Shown piece after piece: positions 7,060 through 13,322 of a DNA stretch of 13,322 bases; position 1 is the stretch's first letter, and each line of letters opens with the position of its first letter. The position numbers were made by a program, and so were the translations under genes. Under the pieces are notes generated by a model. The model saw only the letters and a program-made list of their open reading frames with translations. It did no database searches and was not told the DNA's origin. The stretch comes from Psychrobacter sp. (GTDB lineage Bacteria > Pseudomonadota > Gammaproteobacteria > Pseudomonadales > Moraxellaceae). The stretch spans positions 1 to 13,322 of the forward strand of contig NZ_JAKDJE010000078.1 of assembly GCF_030454045.1 (NCBI RefSeq), read 5' to 3'.

Positions 7060-7725
7060 TCAGTACTTCCACTCAAGAGTGGGGAACTGCCAATCATAAC
7101 GAATAGCCAGCATACGCAAGGTGAAAATCGTACTCATTGCAGAAATATCAGCAATCCAATCAGCAACGCCTAAGTTTTTTAGAGCAAAATATAGAATACC
7201 CCCAGTTAACGCCGCAGTGATATAAATCTCTTGCTGCAATACCAGTGGAATCTCATTACAAATCATATCGCGAATGATGCCACCAACGATGATGGTGATC
7301 ACGCCCAATAACAGTGCTACTGGTACATTGGTACCCATGCTATCAGCGACCTTGATACCTATAAGCGTAAAGGCGGATAGACCGATGGTATCGGAGAGCT
7401 TAAGAAACTTATCAACGCGTCTTGAATTTGGATGGAAAAATATCTGCATCACAAGCGAAGAGAGCGTAATGAGCGTCAGATAGCTCATATCTACCATCCA
7501 AAACAAAGGATGACGATCCAAAATCACATCGCGTACGGTGCCGCCACCGATGGCTGTGACAATAGACACCAGCAAGCAACCAAAGACGTCAAAATTCTTG
7601 TGCTTAGCCAGTATGGTACCCGAAATACTACAAGCCACGATGCCAATCATATCAAAAAAATAGATCAAAGAGCGCGGATCAAAAGTCGTGATTAGGACAG
7701 CAGGATCCAATACGATAGCCAACAT
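7060..7725 (-). CDS. TRIC/UPF0126 (YicG-type) membrane protein, copy 1
   Basis: Members of this family are about 200-220 residues with seven membrane helices built from two repeats of three. Bacterial homologues of the trimeric intracellular cation channels conduct monovalent cations. Here (221 residues) the two repeat signatures are visible: GGGTVRD (60-66), followed by LDRHPLFW, and GGIIRD (148-153), followed by ICNEIPLVL. Each marks the glycine-rich kink of the pore. The N-terminus before MIGIVACSISGT is about ten residues longer than in the neighbouring copy; the true start could be internal. A GTGAGA stands upstream of the chosen ATG. The second copy lies 67 bases upstream in the same direction, so both may be co-transcribed. 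Substrate and role in the cell are not known from sequence. Confidence 0.9.
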   Translation of the reverse strand: MLAIVLDPAVLITTFDPRSLIYFFDMIGIVACSISGTILAKHKNFDVFGCLLVSIVTAIGGGTVRDVILDRHPLFWMVDMSYLTLITLSSLVMQIFFHPNSRRVDKFLKLSDTIGLSAFTLIGIKVADSMGTNVPVALLLGVITIIVGGIIRDMICNEIPLVLQQEIYITAALTGGILYFALKNLGVADWIADISAMSTIFTLRMLAIRYDWQFPTLEWKY

Positions 7726-7792
7726 AAGCCATTCTCACTATTTTTAATTATCATTTGTCATGTCTAGAGCAATCAATCTACCAAGTAGCTGA

Positions 7793-8428
7793 TTAAGCAA
7801 TCAGACGAATAGAGGGTAGATGCCAGTCGAATCTAAGCGCCAGCATACGCACGGCAAAAATGACAAAGAGCATAATAAACTCATTGATACCAGCGCTGAC
7901 ACCCACATACTGCAGGCACAAATATGTCACAGATCCTGCGATACTGGCTGTGATATAAATCTCGCGCTGCAATACTAATGGTATCTCATTGCAGATAATA
8001 TCGCGTAGCATCCCACCAATAATGGCCGTCCAAACGCCCATCATAATAGCGATGAGCGGAGACATATCTTGGGTCAATGCAACCTTAAAACCAATCACAC
8101 TAAAGGCTGCAAGGCCAATAGCGTCAAAAAGCTTAAGGGCATTGTCGATCTTATGATAGAGATGAAAGAATATTTGGAGAATAAGAGACGTTACAGTGAT
8201 CACGATCACATAGTTAAGATCAGTCATCCAGAACAATGGGTGACGATCTAGCGCCATGTCACGTAGCGTACCACCGCCAATCGCGTTGACCATCGAGACC
8301 AATATACAACCAGCAATATCAAAGCCTTTGTGCTGAGCGAGTAAGGTGCCTGCAATCGCGCAGGCGATGATACCCACCATGTCTAATAAATATAATAAGA
8401 TATCAGGAAAAATTAAATCATTAACCAT
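7793..8428 (-). CDS. TRIC/UPF0126 (YicG-type) membrane protein, copy 2
   Basis: This 211-residue protein is a clear paralogue of its downstream neighbour; over the aligned core I judge more than half of the residues identical. It shows the same two signatures, GGGTLRD (51-57) with LDRHPLFW and GGMLRD (138-143) with ICNEIPLVLQREIYIT, and seven hydrophobic segments. It differs most in the loop after the third helix (FHLYHKIDNALKLFD against a longer, more basic stretch) and in the C-terminal helix. The ribosome binding site is weak. The tandem arrangement points to a gene duplication, or to two subunits of a mixed channel. The latter is inference, as known family members are homotrimers. Confidence 0.9.
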   Translation of the reverse strand: MVNDLIFPDILLYLLDMVGIIACAIAGTLLAQHKGFDIAGCILVSMVNAIGGGTLRDMALDRHPLFWMTDLNYVIVITVTSLILQIFFHLYHKIDNALKLFDAIGLAAFSVIGFKVALTQDMSPLIAIMMGVWTAIIGGMLRDIICNEIPLVLQREIYITASIAGSVTYLCLQYVGVSAGINEFIMLFVIFAVRMLALRFDWHLPSIRLIA

Positions 8429-8530
8429 GGTTATATTGCCAAATATTGAACATCAAAATGATGGAGTTTTTGTTTTGAATAATGAATTTTTGGCTGATGT
8501 AAAAAACTCAGCGCATCGTTAGAGCGTCAT

Positions 8531-9631
8531 TTAGCCATCTTTTGCAAACAAGATTAACCCGATAATAATCAGTACAATACCGATCAAACCCATTGCCGAC
8601 GGTAGCGGATTGCCCAACAAAATCATCCCTCCGATCAAGGCAAAAATGATCTCACTGGCTTGGGTTGAGTCCACACCAGCCACTTCACTTGAAGTTACCG
8701 CCTGCTCACGCGCATACAAGAACAGACTGGTCGCAGCCACCCCTGATAACAAAGCAACCAGCAAGGTATTGAATACCTGACCGCTGCCTGGCAACTCAGG
8801 GCGTACTACCAACCCTAAGACAACCCAGAACGGGAAACTCCCGACGGTCATTAGCCAAACTTTGTTAAAGGCGTTTTGTAGTAAATCCGTCTCAATAACA
8901 GGGATACGTCCGATGAGCGCTTGTAGCGTAGAGGTATTTGCCGTAGCGTGGCTGGCATTATGCGTATCAGCAGTATCATGCGCGCTGGCCAATAATGCTG
9001 TCTCAGCGCGCATGGGCTGAGAATGCGGCTCACTGTCTTGAAGTTTGGCCTTGTGCTGCTTGGCATTATAAGATGCCTGCCAAACCAACTGATTGCCAAT
9101 AGGGTAACTAAATGCGGCGATCAGTGCTGGTAGCGCGCCATACAGCAGCATCTGTGTCAGCGGTATCGTATTGGCGTCGCTAGGCGCGTGTAGACCTTCA
9201 CTGACATTGACCAATACCACACCAATAAAAACAATCAGGGCATAAACGATGAATTTTTTGTCAAAGCGTTGCCCAAATGCCAGCAAAACCAGTAAACTGG
9301 TGACCACCGTAAACATAAAGGTCGCTGCCACGACCCAGCCGCTGGCATGGTCACCTGCATAACAGATACCGGTATAAAATACGCCAAAACCAATGCCACC
9401 GGTAATGCACCAAAATCCCACGTGTTGACGAAAAATCGTCCATAGCTCACCGATCCGTCCTACGCCATGCTGAATCGCAATCATCGCCGTGAGTAGCAAT
9501 AGCATGAATACATAACGCAAGCTTGCTGACCAAAACCAATGTCCACCAGCGGCGCTCATCAGCTCATTTAGTACAAACGTTGAGCTAAAAAATGCACCTG
9601 ATAGTAACCCTAGTAAAATCAGCCGAATCAT
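8531..9631 (-). CDS. EmrE-type multidrug/metabolite transporter (DMT superfamily)
   Basis: The 366-residue protein has ten predicted membrane helices in two halves, the drug/metabolite transporter fold. It best fits the group annotated as multidrug resistance efflux transporter family (EmrE-like), judging by the opening MIRLILLGLLSGAFFSSTFVLNE split across the first helix and the conserved GVDSTQASEIIFALIGG (319-335) near the last helices. The halves are separated by a hydrophilic His/Ala/Thr-rich linker (about 186-240) that is unusually long. The start has AAGGAA just upstream. It lies 98 bases after queE on the same strand and could be transcribed with it, but no functional link to queuosine is known. 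Actual substrates cannot be told from the sequence. Confidence 0.85.
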   Translation of the reverse strand: MIRLILLGLLSGAFFSSTFVLNELMSAAGGHWFWSASLRYVFMLLLLTAMIAIQHGVGRIGELWTIFRQHVGFWCITGGIGFGVFYTGICYAGDHASGWVVAATFMFTVVTSLLVLLAFGQRFDKKFIVYALIVFIGVVLVNVSEGLHAPSDANTIPLTQMLLYGALPALIAAFSYPIGNQLVWQASYNAKQHKAKLQDSEPHSQPMRAETALLASAHDTADTHNASHATANTSTLQALIGRIPVIETDLLQNAFNKVWLMTVGSFPFWVVLGLVVRPELPGSGQVFNTLLVALLSGVAATSLFLYAREQAVTSSEVAGVDSTQASEIIFALIGGMILLGNPLPSAMGLIGIVLIIIGLILFAKDG

Positions 9632-9729
9632 GTTTCCTTTTTGAAAGTACGTGCCTGTATATGGATTTGTATTTGTATTTATTGTTCTAAATGGATGTTC
9701 TATCAGTGACTAGCGTATGGTTTGTCTTT

Positions 9730-10461
9730 TTATTTGCCTTTGGCATCTGCCCAAATAATTTTGTGTAGTTGCAGCTGAAAACGAACAGGTAGGGCATCTG
9801 CCAATATCCATTCAGCAAGCTCTCTTGCCAACACAGGCACGTCAGGGCTAAGCGCTTCATCAATATCGTCTGCCACATTGAACATTGGCGAAAACCAAAC
9901 GGTGCCGACCAGTTTATTTAGCTGATGCTGGTTCAACGTTTCTTTTGCCCAGTCGTAATCTGTGCGATTCATGATGACAAACTTGATTTGGTCGTGCTCG
10001 GTGAGATGATCGAGATTTGACCAGAGGTTTTTGTCCACTTCGCCCGAGCTTGGCGTTTTGAGATCCATCACTTTGCTGACGGCTGGTGGTACGTTTTGTA
10101 CCGAGAGCGCGCCTGCGGTTTCAAGGGATATTTCATAGCCATCGCTGAGCAGACGTTTCATCAACTCAATCGCATTTGGCTGTGCTAATGGCTCACCACC
10201 AGTCAGGCAAATACGCTTACATGGATAGTTTTTGATCGTGTCTATGATGGTATCTAATGATTGGCGCTCGCCGCCTGTAAAAGCATATTCGGTATCGCAA
10301 TATACGCAGCGCAGCGGACAACCTGTTAGGCGTACAAATATCGTCGGTAGGCCTGACGTCAGCGCCTCACCTTGCAAGGAATAAAAAATCTCAGTCAAAC
10401 GTAACCCTGCTTCAGGGTCGGTGACGGGGATAGCAGCGGTGCGCAACAGTGATTCACTCAT
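9730..10461 (-). CDS. queE: 7-carboxy-7-deazaguanine synthase (QueE)
   Basis: QueE is a radical SAM enzyme that rearranges 6-carboxy-tetrahydropterin to 7-carboxy-7-deazaguanine, a step in preQ0 and tRNA queuosine synthesis. The 243-residue product has the substrate-side motif EIFYSLQGEA (24-33), the cluster-binding GCPLRCVYCD with cysteines 48, 52 and 55 in CX3CX2C spacing, and the SAM-binding TGGEPL (87-92). The size is close to the E. coli protein (223). The first ATG is used, although no good ribosome binding site precedes it. The partner genes queC and queD are not in this window. An inverted repeat lies 24 to 50 bases upstream. Confidence 0.95.
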   Translation of the reverse strand: MSESLLRTAAIPVTDPEAGLRLTEIFYSLQGEALTSGLPTIFVRLTGCPLRCVYCDTEYAFTGGERQSLDTIIDTIKNYPCKRICLTGGEPLAQPNAIELMKRLLSDGYEISLETAGALSVQNVPPAVSKVMDLKTPSSGEVDKNLWSNLDHLTEHDQIKFVIMNRTDYDWAKETLNQHQLNKLVGTVWFSPMFNVADDIDEALSPDVPVLARELAEWILADALPVRFQLQLHKIIWADAKGK

Positions 10462-10484
10462 AATATGTCAAATACAGTTGAAGG

Positions 10485-10511
10485 TTGATAAGGCGATCAA
10501 GCGGTTATCAA
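10485..10511. promoter_or_regulatory. Inverted repeat upstream of queE
   Basis: TTGATAA (10485-10491) and TTATCAA (10505-10511) form a perfect 7-base inverted repeat with a 13-base spacer that itself has weak symmetry. It is 24 bases before the queE start, where an operator would sit, but no known regulator is recognised and chance cannot be excluded. I see no preQ1-riboswitch pattern here. Confidence 0.3.
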
Positions 10512-10612
10512 TCGTAATAAAGAAGAAGGTAGGTTGTGGTATTTGTCGTTTTATGTTTGGATAAAACAAAACCAAAAAACGGATTATAACGCAACACTCT
10601 GTATTAAGGTGC

Positions 10613-10645
10613 AAAAAAGACGCTGAAGTTTTCTTCAGCGTCTTT
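10613..10645 (-). terminator. Rho-independent terminator of dapD
   Basis: On the minus strand a 13-pair perfect stem (10633-10645 with 10616-10628, core GACGCTGAAG) closes a four-base loop and ends in six T residues. It lies 62 bases past the dapD stop. This makes queE a separate transcription unit. Confidence 0.94.
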
Positions 10646-10706
10646 AGTAACTATGATTTATCGATGTCCGTACCGTTCGGGTACGAGGCTATAAATATTA
10701 AAAATA

Positions 10707-11528
10707 CTAGTCTAAACGTAATAGCTCATTCACAGCGGTTTTAGCACGCGTTTGCGCGTCTACTTTTTTTACGATGATAGCAGCGTACAAGCTGTGTGTG
10801 CCGTCTTCTGATGGCAAGCTGCCTGGTACGACAACAGAGCCGGCTGGTACACGGCCGCGATGGATCTCGCCCGTCTCACGGTCATAGATGCGTGTAGATT
10901 GACCGATATAGACACCCATAGAGATGACAGCGCCTTCTTCGACGATCACGCCTTCAACGATTTCAGAGCGCGCACCGATAAAGCAGTTGTCTTCGATGAT
11001 GGTTGGGTTGGCTTGTAATGGCTCTAAAACACCGCCAATACCAACGCCACCTGATAGATGCACGTTTTTGCCGATTTGCGCACATGAACCCACGGTCGCC
11101 CACGTATCAACCATCGCGCCTTGATCGACATACGCACCGATGTTGACGTATGATGGCATGAGTACCGCACCTGCTGCGATATATGAACCTTTGCGAGCAA
11201 CGGCTGGTGGTACCACACGGACGCCTGCTTCTTTGAACTGTGCTTCAGTCCAGTTAGCAAATTTCGTTGGCACTTTGTCATAGAACTGCACATGCTCGCC
11301 CGCTGCTTGAACGTAGTTGTCGTTCAAACGGAAAGATAGCAGTACTGCTTTTTTGGCCCACTGATTGACGACCCATTCGCCATCTTTCTTTTCGGCAACG
11401 CGTAGGCTGCCATTATCTAGCTGCTCGAGTACTTGCTCAATCGCGTCGCGCACGTCTTGTGGCATGTTGCTTGGGCTGTATTCGTTGCGGTTTTCAAAAG
11501 CTTGTTCGATGGTTTGTTGTAATGACAT
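10707..11528 (-). CDS. dapD: 2,3,4,5-tetrahydropyridine-2,6-dicarboxylate N-succinyltransferase (DapD)
   Basis: DapD transfers succinate from succinyl-CoA to tetrahydrodipicolinate in the pathway to meso-diaminopimelate (cell wall) and lysine. The frame is open further upstream (to 11696), but the real start is the ATG at 11528. It gives MSLQQTIEQAFENR, the family's usual N-terminus, 273 residues as expected, and has AGGAA at a good distance. The left-handed beta-helix hexapeptide repeats run from about 105 to 235. The catalytic acids known from the mycobacterial and E. coli type enzyme fall at Asp141 (MVDTW) and Glu189 (RSEIVEG), followed by the C-terminal cap. It is a single-gene unit with its own terminator; its upstream region contains inverted repeats. 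Confidence 0.97.
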   Translation of the reverse strand: MSLQQTIEQAFENRNEYSPSNMPQDVRDAIEQVLEQLDNGSLRVAEKKDGEWVVNQWAKKAVLLSFRLNDNYVQAAGEHVQFYDKVPTKFANWTEAQFKEAGVRVVPPAVARKGSYIAAGAVLMPSYVNIGAYVDQGAMVDTWATVGSCAQIGKNVHLSGGVGIGGVLEPLQANPTIIEDNCFIGARSEIVEGVIVEEGAVISMGVYIGQSTRIYDRETGEIHRGRVPAGSVVVPGSLPSEDGTHSLYAAIIVKKVDAQTRAKTAVNELLRLD

Positions 11529-11611
11529 AAAAGTTCCTAAAATAAGTAAAAGGGAGAGGTGACTCGTATTTATAGTGACATAACTTGGGCGGACCCGCTT
11601 AAAATACAATA

Positions 11612-11638
11612 CTTGTAAAATATGGACGATTGTACAAG
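11612..11638. promoter_or_regulatory. Near-perfect inverted repeat upstream of dapD
   Basis: CTTGTAAAAT (11612-11621) and ATTGTACAAG (11629-11638) are inverted copies, nine of ten positions matching, with a seven-base spacer. It lies about 85-110 bases upstream of the dapD start, a place suited to a promoter or operator of this leftward gene. No known regulator consensus is matched with confidence. Confidence 0.4.
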
Positions 11639-11649
11639 ATAGCTGGGCC

Positions 11650-11703
11650 AAAAAACTTGTTTGCCATATTGTCGCTAATTTGACCACTTTTAGCAAACAA
11701 GTT
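11650..11703 (-). terminator. Long-loop inverted repeat with T-run, possible terminator of the hydrolase gene
   Basis: AACTTGTTTGC (11654-11664) and GCAAACAAGTT (11693-11703) are perfect 11-base inverted copies. Read on the minus strand the stem is followed by TTTTTT, as in a rho-independent terminator, and it lies about 70 bases past the hydrolase stop at 11776. The 28-base loop is unusually long and the stem is AT-rich, so it may be a weak terminator or a binding site instead. Its ACTTGT half-sites resemble those of the inverted repeat at 11612-11638. Confidence 0.5.
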
Positions 11704-11775
11704 CAGTATTTCATTGTGGCAGTGCTTGAGGAAAAGCGCTCACAAGACTGCTCAAGATGAATTGTTTATCGTGCT

Positions 11776-12732
11776 TTAAGCGTCTGGTGCAATGTTTTTT
11801 ATCCACGCTAAAATGTCTTGATAAACCGTTTGATTGTCTGTCTCGTGTAATACTTCATGGCGCATATTGGGATACAGTTGAATGTCAACATGGTTAAATT
11901 TTTGTTTATGTAGGCGTTTGACCACGCGGCGAATACCGCGTCCCATGTTACCAATAGGATCATCTTCACCGCTGATAAATAGCATTGGGAAGTTTTTGGC
12001 AATGGTGGTGGCCCAGCCTTTATTTAGTCCAGTATCCATCAAAGTAAACAATGTCATAAAGCCATTATTGGTAAAGTCAAAACCAGTCTTTGGATCAGCT
12101 TCATAGGCTTCAATATTTGCAGTATTTTCACTCAACCAAGCAAACTTCGATGATGCGGTGCGATCCTTTAGTTGACTGTTCAATACCTTATTCATGGTGT
12201 TGGCAAGGACGGTGTTTGGCTGTCTTGGCGCGATTTTTGCCAGCACTTTATTGATAGGTAGCAAAACTTTGGTCAATGGATTGACGTCTGCTGAACCCAT
12301 CAATATTGCGCCTGCAAAATTATGCGCATGATGTTTGAGCACGTTACGTACAATAAACGAGCCCATGGAGTGGCCCATCACAAAATGCGGTACATCGGGG
12401 TGACGGGCTTTTAGGCTGTCTGCCATGGCAATTACATCTTTTAGCAGCGACTGCACGGGATGCTCTTCACCAAAAAACCCCAAATCTGCTTCGGTTTTGA
12501 TGGTCTGTCCATGACCAAGGTGGTCATAGGTTGCCACAGCGATGCCATGATCTGCCAAGAACTGTGCAAAATCTGCATAGCGACCACTGTGCTCTGCCAT
12601 CCCATGCACAATCAATAGCGTCGCGCTGATGGCAACATTTTTGTCACTTGGCTCAAAAAAGTTGTGGTGTAAGTAGTGAGTGTTGTCGGAGGAGAGAATG
12701 TTGTCATTACTGGTATCGAGAGTGTTACTCAT
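11776..12732 (-). CDS. Alpha/beta hydrolase, monoacylglycerol lipase / serine aminopeptidase type
   Basis: The 318-residue protein belongs to the alpha/beta hydrolase fold and resembles the Hydrolase_4 (monoglyceride lipase, lysophospholipase) group. Visible features are IVHGMAEHSGRY (41-52), which carries the HG oxyanion-hole residues, YDHLGHG (69-75), and the nucleophile elbow GHSMGS with Ser121-Met-Gly (GHSMG at 120-124, serine at 122). SGEDDPIG (254-261) has Asp258, and RHEVLHE (291-297) has the likely catalytic His292. A cap region occupies about 150-235. There is no signal peptide, so it is probably cytoplasmic. A good ribosome binding site (AAGGA) precedes the ATG. Exact substrate is not determinable; the family acts on fatty-acid esters. 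It is the most upstream gene of the leftward block. Confidence 0.9.
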   Translation of the reverse strand: MSNTLDTSNDNILSSDNTHYLHHNFFEPSDKNVAISATLLIVHGMAEHSGRYADFAQFLADHGIAVATYDHLGHGQTIKTEADLGFFGEEHPVQSLLKDVIAMADSLKARHPDVPHFVMGHSMGSFIVRNVLKHHAHNFAGAILMGSADVNPLTKVLLPINKVLAKIAPRQPNTVLANTMNKVLNSQLKDRTASSKFAWLSENTANIEAYEADPKTGFDFTNNGFMTLFTLMDTGLNKGWATTIAKNFPMLFISGEDDPIGNMGRGIRRVVKRLHKQKFNHVDIQLYPNMRHEVLHETDNQTVYQDILAWIKNIAPDA

Positions 12733-13146
12733 ATAAGCTTCCTTGACAGGTTTTAATGGTCTATAGTCAATCCACTATAAAAGCGTTACAGCGTTAACCT
12801 CGCTTGAAGTATGACATATACATCTGCACTCGGTTGCCTTGTACCGCTCTTAAATTGGATCAACTATATATTTTTTATGGATCGTTATTTCAAAAATGTC
12901 GATCAGTTAGGTGGCGTCGTTATGATTTTGTTTTACTAGGCGCTGATTGGTCGACCATTTTACCTTATTTTTTTGTGTTACGTGACAGGGTAATAAAATC
13001 TATATTTGCTAGCAGCATTTAATGACAGAAATGAGTGTGATCAATATTATCTAAGCCACTTATACCATCGACCCGATCATCAGGGTCGTCTATCAGACAT
13101 ACCTTATTTGTAAGAAGCTTTTTGTGCTACTTATTATGATAGGCAC
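12733..13146. other. Gene-free region between hydrolase gene and right IS end
   Basis: These 414 AT-rich bases contain no gene I can support. One 72-codon plus-strand frame (12804-13022) has an unlikely composition and no ribosome binding site. A small hairpin, CGACCC (13069-13074) with GGGTCG (13083-13088) around eight bases, has no T-run. The hydrolase promoter should lie at the left side, but no clear -35/-10 pair was found. Confidence 0.5.
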
Positions 13147-13322
13147 TAGGGCGTGTTCCTTATTCAAACGTTTATCACTATTTTTAACATATAGTCAGTT
13201 CAAAATAAAAGTGTTATGGTTAGGACAAACACCATAAAACAATTTGGATAAGTCGTTTTCCATCCACCCTTGGCGTAGAAACTTCACCTGAGCCCATTTC
13301 TTTTCGATAGGGTTTAGGTCTG
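13147..13322 (-). mobile_element. IS630-type insertion sequence, 3' end (partial, runs off right edge)
   Basis: The terminal sequence GGGCGTGTT (13149-13157) follows the target TA at 13147-13148. The base before the TA is C, matching the CTAG preference of IS630. The terminus is 46 bases from the transposase stop. The 14 bases 13144-13157 are repeated inverted at 40-53. Confidence 0.82.
13195..13322 (-). CDS. IS630-family transposase, C-terminal fragment (cut by window edge)
   Basis: On the minus strand the last 41 codons are visible, beginning DLNPIEKKWAQVKFLRQGW and ending FILN before a TGA. The NPIE..W pattern is the third catalytic acid (the final E of the DDE triad) region of IS630/Tc1-mariner transposases, so the fragment is the C-terminus of a DDE transposase. 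The catalytic glutamate is intact. The rest lies beyond the window, so completeness is unknown. The stop is followed by 46 bases and then the terminal repeat of the element. Confidence 0.88.
   Translation of the reverse strand, partial: DLNPIEKKWAQVKFLRQGWMENDLSKLFYGVCPNHNTFILN

Noticed and set aside
9665..9680. Short ATTTGT direct repeats between queE and the transporter gene
   Set aside because: Fewer than three six-base copies in AT-rich DNA; not distinguishable from chance.
10462..10560. preQ1 riboswitch ahead of queE
   Set aside because: I looked for the short pseudoknot pattern of preQ1 riboswitches on the minus strand and saw no matching stem plus A-rich tail.
11529..11696. Upstream extension of the dapD frame to an earlier ATG
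   Set aside because: The 56 extra codons lack a family match, the ATG at 11528 has a good ribosome binding site, and it gives the family's standard 273-residue length.
12804..13022. 72-codon plus-strand open frame
   Set aside because: Cysteine/arginine/tyrosine-rich composition, no ribosome binding site, and no resemblance to any protein; probably chance in AT-rich DNA.
1..13322. Composite transposon carrying uvrB to the hydrolase gene
   Set aside because: The interval holds housekeeping genes (uvrB, recJ, dapD) that are normally chromosomal and essential or nearly so; two IS ends alone do not make a transposon, and the full elements are not visible.

Overview
The window looks like chromosomal DNA of a Moraxellaceae gammaproteobacterium, most likely Psychrobacter. 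This rests on the general look of the proteins (UvrB, RecJ, DapD, QueE), moderate base composition and AT-rich intergenic stretches; I could not run a database search. Most of the sequence is ordinary housekeeping genome, bounded at both edges by pieces of IS630-type insertion sequences.

Layout from left to right. Positions 1-48 hold the outer end of one insertion sequence, followed by about 390 bases with no convincing gene. uvrB (nucleotide excision repair) reads rightward and ends in a strong terminator. It is followed by a broken PLP-dependent aminotransferase (HisC-like), in which an N-terminal portion appears joined to a C-terminal tail with the catalytic middle missing. Next comes a small gene of unknown function on the same strand, and an A/U-flanked terminator that serves converging transcription. 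Two leftward genes follow: a small lipoprotein with an internal repeat, and a DUF697-like hydrophobic protein with its own terminator. recJ (single-strand exonuclease) reads rightward from a 316-base divergent intergenic region.

From about 7.06 kb to 12.73 kb everything reads leftward: two tandem paralogues of the TRIC/UPF0126 (YicG) membrane channel family, a ten-helix EmrE/DMT-type efflux transporter, queE (queuosine precursor synthesis), dapD (lysine/diaminopimelate synthesis) and an alpha/beta hydrolase of the monoacylglycerol-lipase type. dapD and the hydrolase appear to have separate terminators, and dapD has a clear one downstream. queE and the transporter are only 98 bases apart and could be co-transcribed. 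The right edge carries the C-terminal 41 codons of an IS630-family transposase and its terminal repeat.

How the genes work together: uvrB and recJ both serve DNA repair but lie apart in separate transcription units. The rest is a mixture of metabolism, membrane transport and proteins of unknown function. I see no defence system, CRISPR array, phage module, tRNA or rRNA. The most informative irregularities are the deleted aminotransferase, the IS ends at both edges, the tandem channel paralogues, the repeated motif in the small lipoprotein, and several inverted repeats in front of recJ, queE and dapD.
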